Assembly: GCF_003385215.1 (NCBI RefSeq)
Contig: NZ_PQHW01000065.1
Coordinates: 1-39,333, forward strand
Direction of reading: 5' to 3'
From: Amycolatopsis thermalba
GTDB taxonomy: Bacteria > Actinomycetota > Actinomycetes > Mycobacteriales > Pseudonocardiaceae
DNA length: 39,333 bases
This document shows positions 8,108 through 15,939 of the stretch, piece after piece (position 1 is the stretch's first letter; every line of letters begins with the position of its first letter). A program made the position numbers and the translations under genes. The notes under the pieces are model-generated. The model worked only from the letters and a program-made list of their open reading frames with translations, made no database searches and was not told the origin of the DNA.

Positions 8108-8982
8108 CGTGGTGGCGCGACGTGGTTCTCGTGCACCGCCTGCACTTCCCGCTGCCGCTGAGCTATCTGGCCTACGCCTGCTGGGGTGCGGCGTTCGCGG
8201 ATCCGCGGCACCTGCTCGGCGGACCGGTGCTGCTCACCGTGGCGGCCACCCTGCTGGTGCTGCTGGCCGCGCTGGCGCTGAACACCGCGGCCGATCTGCG
8301 CACCGACGAGCAGGACCGGGACAAGGCGGCCCTGGCGGGCGCGGCACGGCGGATCGGCAGCGGGCGGATCTTCGCGTGGGCGGCGGCCGAAGCAGCGGCA
8401 GCGCTCGCGCTGGGCGCGGCGGTGGCGGTGTGGCTGGGCCGGTGGGCGGCGCTGCTGGTGATCACGGTGGCGCTGGCCGCGCACCTGGCGTACAACCTGG
8501 AGCCGGTGCGGCTGAAGCGACGCGGGTTCGCCGGTCCCGCGGTGTTCGGGGCCGGGTTCCTCGCGGTGCCGGGGCTGGCGTCGTACTTCGCGGTGCGGCC
8601 GGCGCTGGAGCGGTCGATGGTGCCGGTGCTGGCGGGGCTGTGCGTGCTCGCGTTCGGCCGCACGGCGTGGTTTTCCGCGCCGGACCACGCCGCCGACGCG
8701 CGGACGGGGGTGCGCACCCCGGGCGCGCGGTACGGTCCGCGCCGGACGCTGGTGATCTCGTGCGGGGTCGTGGCGGCCGGGCTGGCGCTGCTGGGCTGCG
8801 GGCTGTGGTGGCGGTACGGCCCGGGCTGGGCGGTTGCCGGGGTGGTCGCCGAAGGCGCTTTCCTCGCCGGGATGATCGCGCTGGCCGGGCCGCGCGGTTC
8901 CCTGTCCCGCATGCGCCGGCTCGCCACGCCGATCGTGCTGGCCGGCGACCTCACGCTGGTGGCGATCCCCCTCCTGGCGTGA
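8095..8982 (+). CDS. UbiA-family integral membrane prenyltransferase or terpene cyclase
   Basis: The protein has about 295 residues and seven to nine hydrophobic helices. The first Asp-rich motif is NTAADLRTD (N63, D67, D71) and the second is PDHAAD (D197, D201). These bind magnesium and prenyl diphosphate in UbiA proteins. The loop motif YxxxPxxxK (Y133, P137, K141) is also present. In most family members the reaction is transfer of a prenyl chain to an aromatic or other acceptor. A few, such as PtmT1 of platencin/platensimycin biosynthesis, act as terpene cyclases on copalyl-type diphosphates. GTG 8095 has GGAAG upstream and overlaps the P450 gene by 13 bp. Its 3' end overlaps the convergent mmuM-like gene by 32 bp. 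Which of the two activities applies is open. Confidence 0.88.
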   Translation: MPGLTWWRDVVLVHRLHFPLPLSYLAYACWGAAFADPRHLLGGPVLLTVAATLLVLLAALALNTAADLRTDEQDRDKAALAGAARRIGSGRIFAWAAAEAAAALALGAAVAVWLGRWAALLVITVALAAHLAYNLEPVRLKRRGFAGPAVFGAGFLAVPGLASYFAVRPALERSMVPVLAGLCVLAFGRTAWFSAPDHAADARTGVRTPGARYGPRRTLVISCGVVAAGLALLGCGLWWRYGPGWAVAGVVAEGAFLAGMIALAGPRGSLSRMRRLATPIVLAGDLTLVAIPLLA

Positions 8983-9829
8983 CCACCGCGGCCAGCGCGG
9001 CGATGTCGTCCGGGCGCACCCGGCAGCACCCGCCCACGTACTCGACGCCGGCGGCGAGCCAGTCGCGCACCGCCTCCGGCGAGAACCGCGCCTGCCCGGT
9101 CCAGCGGCGCGCCCGCGCGTCCCAGGTCTCCCCGCTGTTGGGGTAGGCGATCACCGGTTTCCCGCTCGCCTCCCGCGCGATCCGCGCCGCCACCGCGACA
9201 TCCCGCGGATCGCAGCAGTTCACGCCCACGGCCACGATCTGGTCGTTGCCGCGAGCGACCGAAAACGCCTCGGTCAGGGGCTGCCCGGCGCGCGTGCTCC
9301 CGCCCTCGATCGTGTAGGACAGCCACGCCGGGACGCCGAGCCCCTCGATGGCGAGCAGCATCGCTTCGGCTTCGTCCACATCGGGCACCGTCTCGCAGGC
9401 CAGCAGGTCCGGCCCGGCCGCGGCGAGGATTTCCGCGCGGGGGCGGTGGAACGCGGTCAGCTCCGCCACGGTCAGCCCGTAGCGGCCGCGGTACTCCGAC
9501 CCGTCGGCGAGCGTGGCGCCGTACGGCCCGATCGAGGCGGCGACCAGCTCGTCGCCGGTCACCCGTGCCTCGCGGGCGAGTTCGACGCTCAGCTCCAGCA
9601 ACCGGACCGCCTCGCCGGAGTCCAGGCCCAGCTCCGCGAACCCGCCGAGGCTCGCCTGGTAGCTCGCGGTGGTCGCGATCCGCGCCCCGGCGCGGAAGAA
9701 CGCGCGGTGCGCGGCGACGATCGCGGCCGGGTCGTCGGCGAGCAGCCGGGCCGACCACAGCTCGCCGGACAGGTCGTGCCCGCGCGCCTCCAGTTCGGTG
9801 GCCAGCCCACCGTCCAGCACGACGGTCAC
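8951..9829 (-). CDS. mmuM: Homocysteine S-methyltransferase
   Basis: This 292-residue protein is a zinc-dependent methyltransferase that makes methionine from homocysteine with S-methylmethionine or S-adenosylmethionine as donor. It starts VTVVLDGGLATELEARG, typical of the family. VGVNCCDP (first zinc Cys at C205) and VGGCCRVRPDDI (C268, C269) provide the three zinc-binding cysteines. Its GTG start overlaps the stop of the TetR gene in a GTGA, so translation is probably coupled. Its 3' end runs 32 bp into the end of the convergent UbiA gene. It has no obvious tie to the terpenoid operon. Confidence 0.9.
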   Translation of the reverse strand: MTVVLDGGLATELEARGHDLSGELWSARLLADDPAAIVAAHRAFFRAGARIATTASYQASLGGFAELGLDSGEAVRLLELSVELAREARVTGDELVAASIGPYGATLADGSEYRGRYGLTVAELTAFHRPRAEILAAAGPDLLACETVPDVDEAEAMLLAIEGLGVPAWLSYTIEGGSTRAGQPLTEAFSVARGNDQIVAVGVNCCDPRDVAVAARIAREASGKPVIAYPNSGETWDARARRWTGQARFSPEAVRDWLAAGVEYVGGCCRVRPDDIAALAAVVTPGGGSPPA

Positions 9830-10449
9830 GGGCCGGTGCGCAGGAAGGTCAGCTCGCGCCACCACACGTCGGCGAGCACGTCCAGCACCAGCGCGCGGTC
9901 GTGACCGACGCCGCGGATCAGCCAGTGGTAGCACGCCTGTTCCAGCTGCAGCACGAGCAACAGCGCGCGGGTCAGCCCGGCCTGCTCGTGCTCGCCGGTC
10001 CACTGTGTCAGGTACGGCGCCAGCTCCCGCGCCGCGTCCACGCCCCACTGGTAGTGCCGTGCCGCGACGCGCGGGTCGTCGGCGACCGCCTGCGTCAGCA
10101 CGTCGATCTCCACGGCGTAGCGTGCCCAGAACGCGAGCACGTGCTCGTCCAGCCAGTCGCGCACGCGGTCGCGGGTCAGCTCCGGGAAGCGCGCGAGCAT
10201 CCGGTAGAGCGCGGCCGTGTCCGGCAGGATCCGCTCGAACAGCGCCGCCGCGATGTCGGCCTTGTCGCGGAAGTGCGCGTAGAAGGTGGCCCGGCTGCCG
10301 TTGGCGGCCGCCACGATGTCGGCGACCGTGGCGGCGTGGTAGCCGAGACGGGCGAAGACCTCGCGGGCGCACTCGAGGTAACGGTCGTGCGCCTCCCGCC
10401 ACTGCTGCTCGCGGAACGTGTTCCGGGCAGGCGTGGAAATGCCGGTCAT
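9826..10449 (-). CDS. TetR-family transcriptional regulator
   Basis: The protein has about 207 residues. The N-terminal helix-turn-helix reads CAREVFARLGYHAATVADIV followed by AAANGSRATFYAHFRDKADI, the standard TetR DNA-binding core with its FYxHF motif. The C-terminal ligand domain is helical and not recognisable. The ATG at 10449 is chosen over the adjacent GTG at 10452 because TACGAT lies exactly 6 nt upstream, which suggests leaderless translation. It is translationally coupled to the homocysteine methyltransferase. It may regulate itself and that gene; no operator palindrome is seen overlapping the start. Confidence 0.9.
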   Translation of the reverse strand: MTGISTPARNTFREQQWREAHDRYLECAREVFARLGYHAATVADIVAAANGSRATFYAHFRDKADIAAALFERILPDTAALYRMLARFPELTRDRVRDWLDEHVLAFWARYAVEIDVLTQAVADDPRVAARHYQWGVDAARELAPYLTQWTGEHEQAGLTRALLLVLQLEQACYHWLIRGVGHDRALVLDVLADVWWRELTFLRTGP

Positions 10450-10455
10450 CACCCC

Positions 10456-10461
10456 ATCGTA
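10456..10461 (-). promoter_or_regulatory. -10 element, probable leaderless start of the TetR gene
   Basis: TACGAT on the minus strand ends 6 nt before ATG 10449. No clear Shine-Dalgarno sequence lies between. Confidence 0.45.
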
Positions 10462-10514
10462 GTGCGCCGTCCGGGGGACGACACCTCCGCGCGGGCGGTT
10501 TCCCCTGCCGCAGC

Positions 10515-10550
10515 GCGGGATCCGCGCCGGGGCGGGCGCGGAGATCCCGC
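10515..10550. other. Imperfect hairpin in the tetR-XRE divergent gap
   Basis: GCGGGATC (10515-10522) and CGCGCC (10523-10528) can pair with GGCGCG (10535-10540) and GATCCCGC (10543-10550), leaving a 6-nt loop and a 2-nt bulge. It lies upstream of both divergent genes, so a terminator role is unlikely. It could be a protein site or a chance GC-rich hairpin. The rest of the 300-bp gap has no gene. Confidence 0.5.
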
Positions 10551-10667
10551 GGGCACGAGGAGCGCGCCCGCCCCGGCACGGGAGGGAGGGTGGAGCGGCA
10601 CCCGGCGCCGGGGATCGGCCCGGGACAAAGGAGTCAACCCGGCGACGAGTGCCTTGCTCTAGCCTGA

Positions 10668-10681
10668 ACGAGCGAACTCGT
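10668..10681. promoter_or_regulatory. Possible operator palindrome upstream of the XRE gene
   Basis: ACGAG and CTCGT flank a CGAA centre, forming a 14-bp perfect inverted repeat about 56 bp before the XRE -10 element. It lies just after TAGCCT (10660-10665). It could bind the divergent TetR protein or the XRE protein itself; this is inference only. Confidence 0.3.
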
Positions 10682-10736
10682 GACGGAAACGAACCACCGT
10701 TGCACTTTCGGTGTACTTACCGCCCCCCGATGTGGT

Positions 10737-10742
10737 TACCCT
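10737..10742 (+). promoter_or_regulatory. -10 element, probable leaderless start of the XRE gene
   Basis: TACCCT ends 6 nt before GTG 10749 and there is no ribosome-binding sequence between them. Confidence 0.5.
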
Positions 10743-10748
10743 GATCGT

Positions 10749-11840
10749 GTGGCCGCCGGGACGAACCCTCCGGGAGCCGCGACCGCCCAGCAGTGGACGG
10801 GGCGGGAGGCGCGGCTGCTGCGGCACGCCCTCCGCCTGTCGGTGCGGGGGTTCGCGGCCTACCTCGGCGTCGCGGCGCGCACCGTCGCCAAATGGGAGAG
10901 CGGCGGCACCTCGACGGTGCCGCGGCCGGACACGCAGGCCATCCTCGACACCGCTCTGGCCAGGGCCGACGCCGGCGCCCGCACCCGGTTCGAGGTGCTG
11001 GTGACCCAGGCGCGCGAAGCCGGCCGCGCGCCGGAACCGGTCCCCCGCTACGACTACGAGGCCTGGACCGACGACCTGGACCGCACGGTGGCGTGCCTGG
11101 GGCGCCAGGAGTTCCGGCTCGCGCGCACGCTGCTGGACCGCTGGCTGGCCCGGTTCGAGCCGAACAGCTCCGACCGGCAGGGCATGTACCTCTACGGCCG
11201 GTCGCTGCGGCTGCTCGGCGAGGTGCGGCAGGACCAGGGCGCGCTGCGCGGCCCGCTGTCCGCCGAGCACGTCTACCGGCAGGCGCTGCGTGTGTTCACC
11301 GAGCTGGAGTCCCCGCGCCGCGTGGCCCAGCTGGAACTGCAGCTGGTCGTCATCGACGAGATGTCCGGGCAGCTGGATTCGGCCGCCGCGCGCTACGAAA
11401 GCCTGACCGCCGACGAGCGGCTGTCCGCGCACGACCGCACGCGCGCCCGGCTGTGGGTGGGCACGGCGCTGAGCAAGCGCGGGCTGCACGAGACGGCGAC
11501 GCACCACATCGTGCCGGCCATCCGCGAGTTCGAGGCGCTGGAAGAGCCCGCGGACTGGTCGATCGCGCACCAGAAGCTGGCGCTGGCCCACCGCGGCGCG
11601 GGCGATCTCACCGCGGCCGGCCGGGCCATCGACGTGGCCCTGACCAACCGGGTCGACGACACCCCGCTGCAGCAGGTGCGGCTGGACACCGCGCACGCGC
11701 ACATCCTGCTCTCCGACACCGCCACCGCGGATTCCGGGCTCGCCATTCTGGACCGGACCGCGCGCATTTCCACCCGCTACGGGCTCATGCACCAATTGCG
11801 CAGCATCGACGGCATTCGCCGCCGTTTCGAGTCCCGGTGA
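10749..11840 (+). CDS. XRE-family regulator with TPR-like C-terminal region
   Basis: The protein has about 363 residues. The N-terminal Cro/XRE helix-turn-helix includes RGFAAYLGVAARTVAKWESGG. The remaining roughly 280 residues are helical, with repeated Ala/Leu-rich helix pairs that resemble tetratricopeptide repeats (for example ARLWVGTALSKRGLHETATHH and HQKLALAHRGAGDLTAAGRA). This layout is common in actinobacterial regulators in which the TPR part senses a peptide or small ligand. GTG 10749 is chosen for the TACCCT six bases upstream; the frame is open to 10680. The YdcF gene starts 7 nt after its stop, so they form an operon. Confidence 0.85.
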   Translation: MAAGTNPPGAATAQQWTGREARLLRHALRLSVRGFAAYLGVAARTVAKWESGGTSTVPRPDTQAILDTALARADAGARTRFEVLVTQAREAGRAPEPVPRYDYEAWTDDLDRTVACLGRQEFRLARTLLDRWLARFEPNSSDRQGMYLYGRSLRLLGEVRQDQGALRGPLSAEHVYRQALRVFTELESPRRVAQLELQLVVIDEMSGQLDSAAARYESLTADERLSAHDRTRARLWVGTALSKRGLHETATHHIVPAIREFEALEEPADWSIAHQKLALAHRGAGDLTAAGRAIDVALTNRVDDTPLQQVRLDTAHAHILLSDTATADSGLAILDRTARISTRYGLMHQLRSIDGIRRRFESR

Positions 11841-11847
11841 GAAACCC

Positions 11848-12501
11848 ATGCGCAAAGTACTACTCGACACGGTGTGGGCCGACGCCGAACTCGTCTGGGA
11901 GTTCCACCGGCTGCGCCACCGCCCGAAACCGTGCTCGGCCGCGGTGGCGCTGGGCTGCAACGACCTCGGCGTCGCCGCGCACGCGGCCGAACTCTACCAC
12001 CGCGGGCTGTTCCCGGTCGTGGTGTTCAGCGGCGGCAACAGCCGCGAGACCGCGCGTGCCTTCCCGCGCGGCGAGGGCGTGCACTACCGGGAGCGGGCGC
12101 TGGAACTCGGGGTGCCCGACGACGCCATCCTCGTCGAGCCGCACGCGACCAACACCGGGGAGAACATCGCGCTGTCGCGGCGGGTTCTCGCCGCCGCGGG
12201 CATCGAGGTCTCGTCGTTGATGCTGGTCTCCATGCCCTACATGGAGCGGCGGGCGTTCGCGACGACGCGCAAGGTGTGGCCGGAGGTCGAGCCGGTGTGC
12301 GCCTCGGCCCCGGTGTCGCTGACCGAGTACGCGCTGCGGACGCAGCACGGCACCGAACTGATCGACATGATCGTGGGCGATTTCCAGCGCCTCATCGAGT
12401 ATCCCCGAAAGGGTTTCGCCATTCCGCAGAAAATTCCCCCGATCGTGTATTCGGCCTATCGCCGACTGGTGGCCGCCGGATTCCGCAGCCGCATGCTGTG
12501 A
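11848..12501 (+). CDS. YdcF/DUF218-family protein
   Basis: The 217-residue protein belongs to the DUF218 family (YdcF, SanA, ElyC). Conserved patches are VALGCND near the start, VVFSGGNS, VEPHATNTGENIALS and LMLVSMPYMERRA. Family members have a Rossmann-like fold. Some act in cell-envelope metabolism, and YdcF of E. coli was reported to bind S-adenosylmethionine, but the reaction is generally unknown. No signal peptide or membrane helix is seen, so this one is probably cytoplasmic. It lies 7 nt after the XRE gene and 13 nt before the WbqC-like gene, which implies a joint task. Confidence 0.85.
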   Translation: MRKVLLDTVWADAELVWEFHRLRHRPKPCSAAVALGCNDLGVAAHAAELYHRGLFPVVVFSGGNSRETARAFPRGEGVHYRERALELGVPDDAILVEPHATNTGENIALSRRVLAAAGIEVSSLMLVSMPYMERRAFATTRKVWPEVEPVCASAPVSLTEYALRTQHGTELIDMIVGDFQRLIEYPRKGFAIPQKIPPIVYSAYRRLVAAGFRSRML

Positions 12502-12514
12502 TTCCATACGGCCC

Positions 12515-13231
12515 GTGTCCGAGACGCTTTCCTGCGCCGTCCATCAACCGAATCTCTTCCCCCGACTGTCCACACTGGGCAAACTGCTCCGCGCCGACGT
12601 GTGGGTCGTGCTCGACGACGTGCAGTTCAACGCCCGCGACTACCAGCACCGCGCCCGGCTCGCCGCGGCCGCCGACCCGGAGGCCCAGCGCTGGCTGACC
12701 GTGCCGGTGCACCGCCCGCGCGGCCGGGACAGCCGGATCGGCGAACTGCTCCTGGCCGATCCGGCCGGCACCCACCGCACGGTGTCCCGCCTGGTGCGGC
12801 AGTACTACGGCCGCTGCCCGCACTGGCGCGAGACCGGCGAGCTGGTCGAGGAGGTGCTCGCCGCGCTGGCGCTGAACGAGCGGCCGGCGGTCGTGGCCGA
12901 GGTGTCGGTGCGCGCGATGCTGCACCGGCTCGGCTGGCGCGGCGCGGTGGTGCGCAGCAGCGACCTGCCCTCGCGGGAGGGCCGGTCGCAGCGGCTGGCC
13001 GACCTCGCCGCCGCGGTCGGCGCCGGCACCTACCTGTGCGGGCCGGGCGGGGCGAAGTACCTGTCGGAGCGCCCGTTCCTGGAGCGCGGGCTCCACGTGC
13101 GCTACCCCCCGCCACCCCCGCTGAGCCGGGAACGCGGGATGCGCACGGCCAGCGCGCTGTGGGCGTTCGCGCAGCGCGGCGCGGCCGGTGTCCGCGACGC
13201 GCTCGCCGTGGACTGCGTGCCGGCGCGCTGA
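12515..13231 (+). CDS. WbqC-like family protein
   Basis: The 238-residue protein opens with CAVHQPNLFPRLSTLGKLL and continues VWVVLDDVQFNARDYQHR, the hallmark of the WbqC-like family. That family occurs in surface-polysaccharide loci and elsewhere and probably modifies amino-sugar-type groups. The biochemical reaction is not settled. The middle has REGRSQRLADLAAAVGAGTYLCG and GGAKYL, also conserved in the family. The start is GTG 12515 with only 13 nt after the YdcF stop. No glycosyltransferase genes are nearby, so the polysaccharide link is family knowledge rather than context. Confidence 0.82.
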   Translation: MSETLSCAVHQPNLFPRLSTLGKLLRADVWVVLDDVQFNARDYQHRARLAAAADPEAQRWLTVPVHRPRGRDSRIGELLLADPAGTHRTVSRLVRQYYGRCPHWRETGELVEEVLAALALNERPAVVAEVSVRAMLHRLGWRGAVVRSSDLPSREGRSQRLADLAAAVGAGTYLCGPGGAKYLSERPFLERGLHVRYPPPPPLSRERGMRTASALWAFAQRGAAGVRDALAVDCVPAR

Positions 13232-13256
13232 CCCAAGACCCCTTCTCCACAAGGTA

Positions 13257-13281
13257 AAGACCATTCCGGCAACCGGGTCTT
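13257..13281 (+). other. Small hairpin between the WbqC-like and PBP genes
   Basis: AAGAC (13257-13261) pairs with GTCTT (13277-13281), and inside it CCGG pairs with CCGG around a CAA loop. It could be a weak terminator for the XRE operon or a site in the promoter region of the next gene, since it lies where a -35 would be. Confidence 0.35.
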
Positions 13282-13295
13282 CACGGCGGCCCGCT

Positions 13296-13301
13296 TACCC
13301 T
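13296..13301 (+). promoter_or_regulatory. -10 element, probable leaderless start of the PBP gene
   Basis: TACCCT ends 8 nt before GTG 13310. No Shine-Dalgarno sequence lies between. Confidence 0.45.
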
Positions 13302-13309
13302 CGGCTCCC

Positions 13310-15415
13310 GTGCGTCCGTCTCGTGGTGTGCCCCGGTTCCTCGCCTTCTGCGCGGTCGCGGGGGTGCTCGCCGCCGGGGTCGCCGCGCCCGTCGTGCTGG
13401 GCGCGGGTGTGCTGTCGAACCAGGTCGCCGACGCCGTGGACGGGATCTCCGCCACGCTCGCCGGCAGCGAGCAGCCGCTGGTGACCACCGTGACCGACCG
13501 GGACGGCACCCCGATCGCGACGTTGTTCGACCAGTACCGCCTCCCGGTCACCGCCGGGCAGATCTCCCCGGCGATGAAGGCCGCGATCGTGTCGATCGAG
13601 GACCGGCGCTTCTACGACGAGGGCGGCGTCGACGTGAAGGGCATGGTGCGCGCCGCGCTGCACGACTCCTCCGGCGGCAGCACGCAGGGCGGGTCGACGA
13701 TCACCCAGCAGTACGTCAAGAACTACCTCGTCAACGTCGTCGACCGGAACGACCGGGCGGCGCAGCTGGCCGACCAGGCCGACACCATCGCCCGCAAGCT
13801 GCGCGAGGCCAAGATCGCCGTCCAGCTCGGACAGACCGTGTCCAAGGAGGACATCCTCACCGGATACCTCGACGTGGTCGAGTTCACCGGCAACATCTAC
13901 GGCGTCGGCGCCGCAGCGCACGCGTACTTCGGCACCACGCCGGACAGGCTGACGGTGCCGCAGGCCGCGCTGCTGGCCGGGATGGTGAACAACCCCAGCC
14001 TCTTCAACCCCTACACCCACCCGGACCAGGCCCGGCAGCGGCGGAACCTGGTGATCGACGCGATGGTCGGCACGAAAGCCCTCACCGCGGCCGACGGCGC
14101 CACCGCGAAGGCCGCGCCGCTCGGCGTCCGGCCCGGCGGCCCGGACGTCCCGTCCAGCACGTGCCTGGGCGCCGCGCCGGACGCCGGTTTCTTCTGCCAG
14201 TACGCGGAGAGCTACCTGATCCGGTCCGGGTTCACCGCCGACCAGCTGGAGACCGGCGGGTACGTCATCCGCACCACGCTGGACCCGCGGGTGAGCCGGA
14301 TCGCGAAGGACGCCGTGGACGCGAACGTGCCGGTCACGCAGGACGGCGTCGCGAACACCTTCGCGGTGATCCGGCCGGGCCAGACCACCCACGAGGTGCT
14401 CGCGATGGTCGCCAACCGGAACTACGGCACGGACCCGGCGCGGGGCGAGACGGCGACCAACATCGTCGCGGGCGCGGGCAACGTGTTCGGCGCCGGATCG
14501 TCCTTCAAGATCTTCACCGCGGCCGCCGCGCTGGAGAGCGGCAAGGCGGGCCTGGACACGCCACTGCCCAACCAGGCCGGCCAGTGCTTCACCCAGCCCG
14601 GAGCGAACGAGTACACGCAGCCGTACTGCGTGCAGAACGACGGCGTGCACTACCCGGACCCGATCTCGCTGCGGGACGGTCTGGCCACCTCGCCGAACGT
14701 CGCGTTCGTCAACCTGGAGCAGCAGGTCGGCATGCCCGCGGTGCTGGACGTGGCGCGGCGGCTGGGCCTGCGGAACACGCTGACCACGAACGACGCGGGC
14801 GCGAAACCCGACCCGTCGTCGCCGGACCCGCAGTACAGCCAGCCGCAGTCGCAGTACTTCCAGGACAAGCTGTCGTTCACGCTCGGCAACAGCCCGGTGA
14901 GCCCGCTGGAGGTGGCGAACGTGCCGGCGACGCTGATGAGCGGTGGCACCTGGTGCCCGCCGGACCCGATCCTGTCGGTCACCGACCGGTACGGGCACGA
15001 CGTCCCGGTGCGGCGGCAGGCGTGCGAGCAGGCGGTGCCGCCGGGGCTGGCGGACTCGCTGCTGAACGGCCTGAGCCAGGACACGGTGTCGGGCACGTCG
15101 CCGCTGGCGGCCGCCGCGGCGGGCTGGCACCACGCGGACTTCGGCAAGACCGGCACGACGCAGCGGAGCGAGTCGGTGGCCTTCGTCGGCGGCGTCGACG
15201 ACTACGCCGTGTCGTCCATGGTCTTCGCCGACGGGCCGCACCCGGCCGAAATCTGCCCCGGCCCGCCGGTGCACCTGGGCTCGTGCGGGCACGGCGCGTT
15301 CGGCGGCACGGTGGCCGCGCCGCCGTACTTCCACGCGATGAACGAGATTCTGGGCGACCGCCCGGACATCCCGATCCCCGCGGCCGATCCGGCGTACCTG
15401 CGGGCCCGCGCGTAG
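13310..15415 (+). CDS. Class A penicillin-binding protein (transglycosylase-transpeptidase)
   Basis: The 701-residue protein polymerises and cross-links peptidoglycan. A single hydrophobic segment at about 9-34 anchors it in the membrane. The glycosyltransferase domain has SIEDRRFYDEGGVD (catalytic Glu97) and GGSTITQQ (127-134). The transpeptidase domain has all three motifs: SSFK with active-site Ser397, SPN at 461-463 and KTGT from 613. Three pairs of cysteines in the transpeptidase part and near the end may form disulfides outside the cell. It ends shortly after the KTG region, without PASTA repeats or the long Pro-rich tail seen in some actinobacterial homologues. GTG 13310 fits the TACCCT hexamer just upstream. 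Confidence 0.93.
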   Translation: MRPSRGVPRFLAFCAVAGVLAAGVAAPVVLGAGVLSNQVADAVDGISATLAGSEQPLVTTVTDRDGTPIATLFDQYRLPVTAGQISPAMKAAIVSIEDRRFYDEGGVDVKGMVRAALHDSSGGSTQGGSTITQQYVKNYLVNVVDRNDRAAQLADQADTIARKLREAKIAVQLGQTVSKEDILTGYLDVVEFTGNIYGVGAAAHAYFGTTPDRLTVPQAALLAGMVNNPSLFNPYTHPDQARQRRNLVIDAMVGTKALTAADGATAKAAPLGVRPGGPDVPSSTCLGAAPDAGFFCQYAESYLIRSGFTADQLETGGYVIRTTLDPRVSRIAKDAVDANVPVTQDGVANTFAVIRPGQTTHEVLAMVANRNYGTDPARGETATNIVAGAGNVFGAGSSFKIFTAAAALESGKAGLDTPLPNQAGQCFTQPGANEYTQPYCVQNDGVHYPDPISLRDGLATSPNVAFVNLEQQVGMPAVLDVARRLGLRNTLTTNDAGAKPDPSSPDPQYSQPQSQYFQDKLSFTLGNSPVSPLEVANVPATLMSGGTWCPPDPILSVTDRYGHDVPVRRQACEQAVPPGLADSLLNGLSQDTVSGTSPLAAAAAGWHHADFGKTGTTQRSESVAFVGGVDDYAVSSMVFADGPHPAEICPGPPVHLGSCGHGAFGGTVAAPPYFHAMNEILGDRPDIPIPAADPAYLRARA

Positions 15416-15423
15416 CCGGCGCA

Positions 15424-15452
15424 GCGGGAGGCCGGGGCGCCCGGCCTCCCGC
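15424..15452. terminator. Strong hairpin terminator after the PBP gene
   Basis: GCGGGAGGCCGGG (15424-15436) pairs perfectly with CCCGGCCTCCCGC (15440-15452) over 13 bp around a 3-nt loop. There is no long T-tract, as is usual in high-GC actinobacteria. It lies between two convergent genes and can serve both strands. Confidence 0.8.
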
Positions 15453-15485
15453 TTCGATCACCCGCCCGGCGGGCGTGGTCGTGGC

Positions 15486-15857
15486 TCAGCAACGCCCGTA
15501 GCTGTCCGCCCGATCGTTGGTTCCCTCCGGCATCGTCCGGCGGGACTTGCCCGGGGACAGGGTGTCGAGGAGTTCCTTGTTGCCGTTGTCGTACAGGCAG
15601 TACTGGTACGGGGTCTTGTTGGCCCAGCTGCTGACCCGGTCGTGGTCGCCGGGGTTCAGCGAGCGGAAGGAGACCGCCGGATAGGCCGTCGGGGCGTAGG
15701 CGAAGTTGCCTTCCGTCCACATGCAGACCCGCCCGTTCGGGCAGTCGCTCAACGAGTTGACGTGGATCGGGGACGCCTGCGCGGCCGGTACCGCCAGGGC
15801 GGTGAAGGCGGCGGCGACGGACAAGGCGATCGAGAGCTGGGCAAGAGGTCGGTGCAC
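15486..15857 (-). CDS. Secreted peptidase inhibitor I36-type protein
   Basis: The 123-residue precursor has a signal peptide with a hydrophobic core (about 8-24) and a likely cleavage after AQA. The mature part starts near SPIHVNSLSDC. The pattern DCPNGRVCMWTEGNF followed by a Trp-Ala-Asn segment (VSSWANKT) fits the peptidase inhibitor I36/beta-gamma-crystallin-like family, whose founder is the Streptomyces metalloproteinase inhibitor SMPI. Cysteines come in pairs, as expected outside the cell. The GTG start has GGAGGA about 7 nt upstream. Inhibition of a protease is a family inference, since many members are only crystallin-like. Confidence 0.8.
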   Translation of the reverse strand: MHRPLAQLSIALSVAAAFTALAVPAAQASPIHVNSLSDCPNGRVCMWTEGNFAYAPTAYPAVSFRSLNPGDHDRVSSWANKTPYQYCLYDNGNKELLDTLSPGKSRRTMPEGTNDRADSYGRC

Positions 15858-15939
15858 GACGGATCCTCCGGTTTCGGTCGATGGCAGTACCCGCGATGCG
15901 CCGCTGTCTCGCCGGACATCCCCAGTCGAACCACGATGA

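Noticed and set aside
9826-10449. TetR protein as the dedicated regulator of the terpenoid operon.
   Set aside because: It is coupled to the methyltransferase gene and faces the operon from its 3' end. No shared operator with the cyclase promoter is seen.
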